DNA of 64,000 nucleotides from Sphingobacteriaceae bacterium. GTDB lineage: Bacteria; Bacteroidota; Bacteroidia; B-17B0; Aurantibacillaceae. The position numbers and the translations under genes were made by a program. Positions within the stretch are counted from its first letter, which is position 1; each line of letters begins with the position of its first letter. The stretch spans positions 4,588,001 to 4,652,000 of the forward strand of contig NVQB01000001.1 in NCBI GenBank assembly GCA_002319075.1. The letters are read 5' to 3'. Shown piece by piece: positions 62,435 through 64,000 of this stretch. Below the pieces are notes generated by a model, which did no database searches, was not told the DNA's origin, and saw only the letters and a program-made list of their open reading frames with translations.

Positions 62435-64000
62435 ATGTTTTTTAATTTTAAGCGGGTAGTATTTTTCACTTCTTTAGTATTTAGTTGTTTTTCTTTTTTT
62501 GCACAAGACATTTTGGTCGAAGTTCAGGGTACCGTCTCTGATGAAACTTCCGATTTGAGTGGAGTGAACCTCCAGGTTAACCAGGGAGGCAAGGTTCTTA
62601 ATAATGCTTTAACCGATCCAACGGGAAAGTATAATTTCAATGTTCCCCTCGGCGGCGAATTTTTGATTGTAGTTTCCAAAGCCGGTTATGTATCGAAAAA
62701 ATTCACCATTAGTACTAACGGTGTAACACCTGAGCGTGCAGCTTTAAAATTTAAGCCCATTGGTGCAGAGATCTCTTTATTTAAAAAAGTGGATGGAGTA
62801 GATTATTCTGTCTTAAATCAACCTATTATTAAATACGTTTATAATCCCACAAAAGAAAACTTCGAATACGATAAAGGATATTTAAACCAGATGCTTGAAG
62901 CCCTTGAAACTGTTAAAGAAGCAGAGAGAGCTGTCAAAAATAAGGAAAAAGCATTAGCGGGAAATTACACGGACCTTTTAAAAGACGGTGATAAGCTTTT
63001 TGCTGCAAAAGATTGGCCGGGAGCAACAAGTAAATATCAGGAAGCCTTAAAATTAAAGCCAGCAGAAACCTATCCTAAGACACAGATAGCAGCCATTAAC
63101 AAGGCAATGGCAGATGCAGAGGCAAAAGCAAAGGCAGATGCGGAAGCAAAAGCAAAAGCAGCGGCAGATGCAGCAGCTAAGAAGGCGGCCGAGGAAGCAG
63201 CTGCGAAGGCAAAAGCAGACGCAGAAGCTAAAGCAAAGGCAGAAGCAGACCGATTAGCAAAAGAAAAGGCAGCTGCAGACGCTGCAGCTAAGGCCAAGGC
63301 AGAAGCAGACGCATTAGCAAAAAAACAAGCAGAAGAAGCAGCCGCTAAAAAAGCCGCAGACGAGGCAGCAGCAAAGGCCAAAGCAGAAAAAGAATTAGCT
63401 GACAAATTAGCAAAAGAAAAAGCAGAAGCAGAAGCAAAAGCCAAAGCTGACGCAGAAGCAAAAGCTAAAGCCGAGGCAGCTGCACTTGCAAAAAAACAAG
63501 CAGATGAGGCAGCAGCAAAAGCTAAGGCTGAAGCAGAGGCCAAGGCAAAAGCGGAGGCTGAAGCAGCCGCTAAAAAAGCGGCCGAAGAGGCAGCGGCTAA
63601 AGCAAAAGCGGAAGCAGAAGCATTAGCGAAAAAACAAGCAGAGGAAGCAGCAGCTAAAAAGGCAGCGGATGAAGCAGCTGCAAAGGCAAAGGCAGATGCT
63701 GAAGCACTAGCCAGGAAACAAGCAGAAGAAGCTGCGGCTAAAAAAGCAGCGGATGAAGCGGCGGCAAAAGCAAAAGCAGAAAAAGAATTAGCAGATAAAT
63801 TAGCAAAAGAAAAGGCGGAAGCAGAAGCTAAAGCAAAAGCTGAAGCAGATGCCAAAGCAAAAGCGGATGCTGAAGCATTAGCGAAAAAACAAGCAGAAGA
63901 GGCAGCGGCAAAAGCTAAGGCTGATGCCCTGGCAAAAGCAAGGGCTGAAGCTGAGGCAGCAGCAAAAAAGGCAGCCGATGAAGCGGCAGCAAAAGCCAAA
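62435..64000 (+). CDS. Exported TPR protein with very long Ala/Lys/Glu coiled coil, 3' end outside window
   Basis: 522 residues from ATG 62435; the frame is open to the window end. A signal peptide (FFTSLVFSCFSFFAQ) is followed by a carboxypeptidase-regulatory-like domain (EVQGTVSDETSDLSGVNLQV, about 22-105). Residues about 170-220 form a TPR-like helix pair (LLKDGDKLFAAKDWPGATSK, YQEALKLKPAETYPK). From about 220 on it is a TolA-like chain of Ala, Lys and Glu with repeats such as AKKQAEEAAAKKAADEAAA; one 28-residue unit (four heptads) recurs, and a longer block returns 132 codons later (near 63380 and 63776). The antisense frame over this region is a composition artefact. Confidence 0.88.
   Translation, partial: MFFNFKRVVFFTSLVFSCFSFFAQDILVEVQGTVSDETSDLSGVNLQVNQGGKVLNNALTDPTGKYNFNVPLGGEFLIVVSKAGYVSKKFTISTNGVTPERAALKFKPIGAEISLFKKVDGVDYSVLNQPIIKYVYNPTKENFEYDKGYLNQMLEALETVKEAERAVKNKEKALAGNYTDLLKDGDKLFAAKDWPGATSKYQEALKLKPAETYPKTQIAAINKAMADAEAKAKADAEAKAKAAADAAAKKAAEEAAAKAKADAEAKAKAEADRLAKEKAAADAAAKAKAEADALAKKQAEEAAAKKAADEAAAKAKAEKELADKLAKEKAEAEAKAKADAEAKAKAEAAALAKKQADEAAAKAKAEAEAKAKAEAEAAAKKAAEEAAAKAKAEAEALAKKQAEEAAAKKAADEAAAKAKADAEALARKQAEEAAAKKAADEAAAKAKAEKELADKLAKEKAEAEAKAKAEADAKAKADAEALAKKQAEEAAAKAKADALAKARAEAEAAAKKAADEAAAKAK

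Noticed and set aside
63070-63999. A 309-residue minus-strand frame over the coiled-coil repeats
   Set aside because: Its product is only Ala/Ser/Phe, the mirror of the Ala/Lys/Glu repeat codons; the plus-strand gene has a signal peptide, a TPR and a clear start.
1-64000. CRISPR array, insertion sequence, prophage or integrase
   Set aside because: No regularly spaced identical repeats, transposase, integrase or phage structural genes were found on either strand.

Overview
The window comes from a chromosome of a Bacteroidota bacterium, of the Flavobacteriales/Sphingobacteriales type rather than a gut Bacteroides as far as I can judge. The evidence is lineage-typical: type IX secretion (T9SS) C-terminal domains of both kinds, a DUF5723/thrombospondin-3/OmpA protein, a PorG-like (DUF6089) barrel, the order DUF1573-yajC-YbbR-coaE, a BatA-type membrane protein, START-like and DUF6483-like proteins, and repeated -7 elements of the form TAnnTTTG, the Bacteroidota promoter signature. 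The DNA is AT-rich and densely packed. I found no phage, insertion sequence, CRISPR array or rRNA.

Layout. 1-6246 (minus): a propeller-repeat sensor/regulator cut by the window edge, a YceI-like exported protein, a cystathionine gamma-synthase/lyase, a membrane glycosyltransferase and a GtrB-like glycosyltransferase. 6530-13623: a surface-sugar locus with an FAD enzyme, a GT2, a 3,5-epimerase-like protein, an NAD-dependent reductase/epimerase, RfbF and RfbG, interrupted by an antisense LamG adhesin with a T9SS tail. It ends in a remnant of a second T9SS-type sorting domain. 13876-16652 (minus): lipid A-type acyltransferase, LOG-family protein and release factor 1. 16782-23292 (plus): two tandem DUF2142 membrane proteins, the OmpA-type envelope protein and a tiny membrane ORF. 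23340-28033 (minus): two exported proteins, RseP and Dxr.

28077-30855 holds a TPP riboswitch with a recognisable promoter, then a TonB-dependent receptor that is probably a thiamine-compound importer. 31162-33239 holds a START-like protein with a histone-H1-like basic tail, a tRNA with anticodon CAT that has its own promoter and terminator, and a small membrane protein. 33412-36736 (plus): BatA-type protein and a dihydroorotase homologue without the metal-binding HxH. 36738-42092 (minus): membrane glycosyltransferase, the tightly coupled DUF1573-YajC-YbbR-CoaE-DUF6483 operon, and a PorG-like barrel. 42223-48191 (plus): a nitronate monooxygenase-like flavoprotein, then a four-gene operon in which an active and an inactive M16 peptidase flank a CoaD-like nucleotidyltransferase and a membrane glycosyltransferase.

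48216-48533 is the decayed 3' end of an outer-membrane barrel gene. 48659-52047 (minus): a small Cys/Lys-rich exported protein, an endonuclease/exonuclease/phosphatase-family protein, Map, a HAD hydrolase and phosphoglycerate mutase. 52207-60844 (minus): an ECF sigma factor with a membrane partner, next to a roughly 2000-residue PKD-repeat protein with a T9SS type-B tail. 61234-64000: an FAD amine oxidase-type enzyme, and divergently a TPR protein with a very long Ala/Lys/Glu coiled coil that runs off the window.

The main theme is the cell envelope: sugar synthesis and transfer, lipid acylation, outer-membrane proteins and secreted adhesins, mixed with housekeeping genes. The most unusual items are the START-like/H1-tail fusion, the split M16 pair with its CoaD-like insert, the TPP riboswitch with two extra stems, and the two gene remnants.
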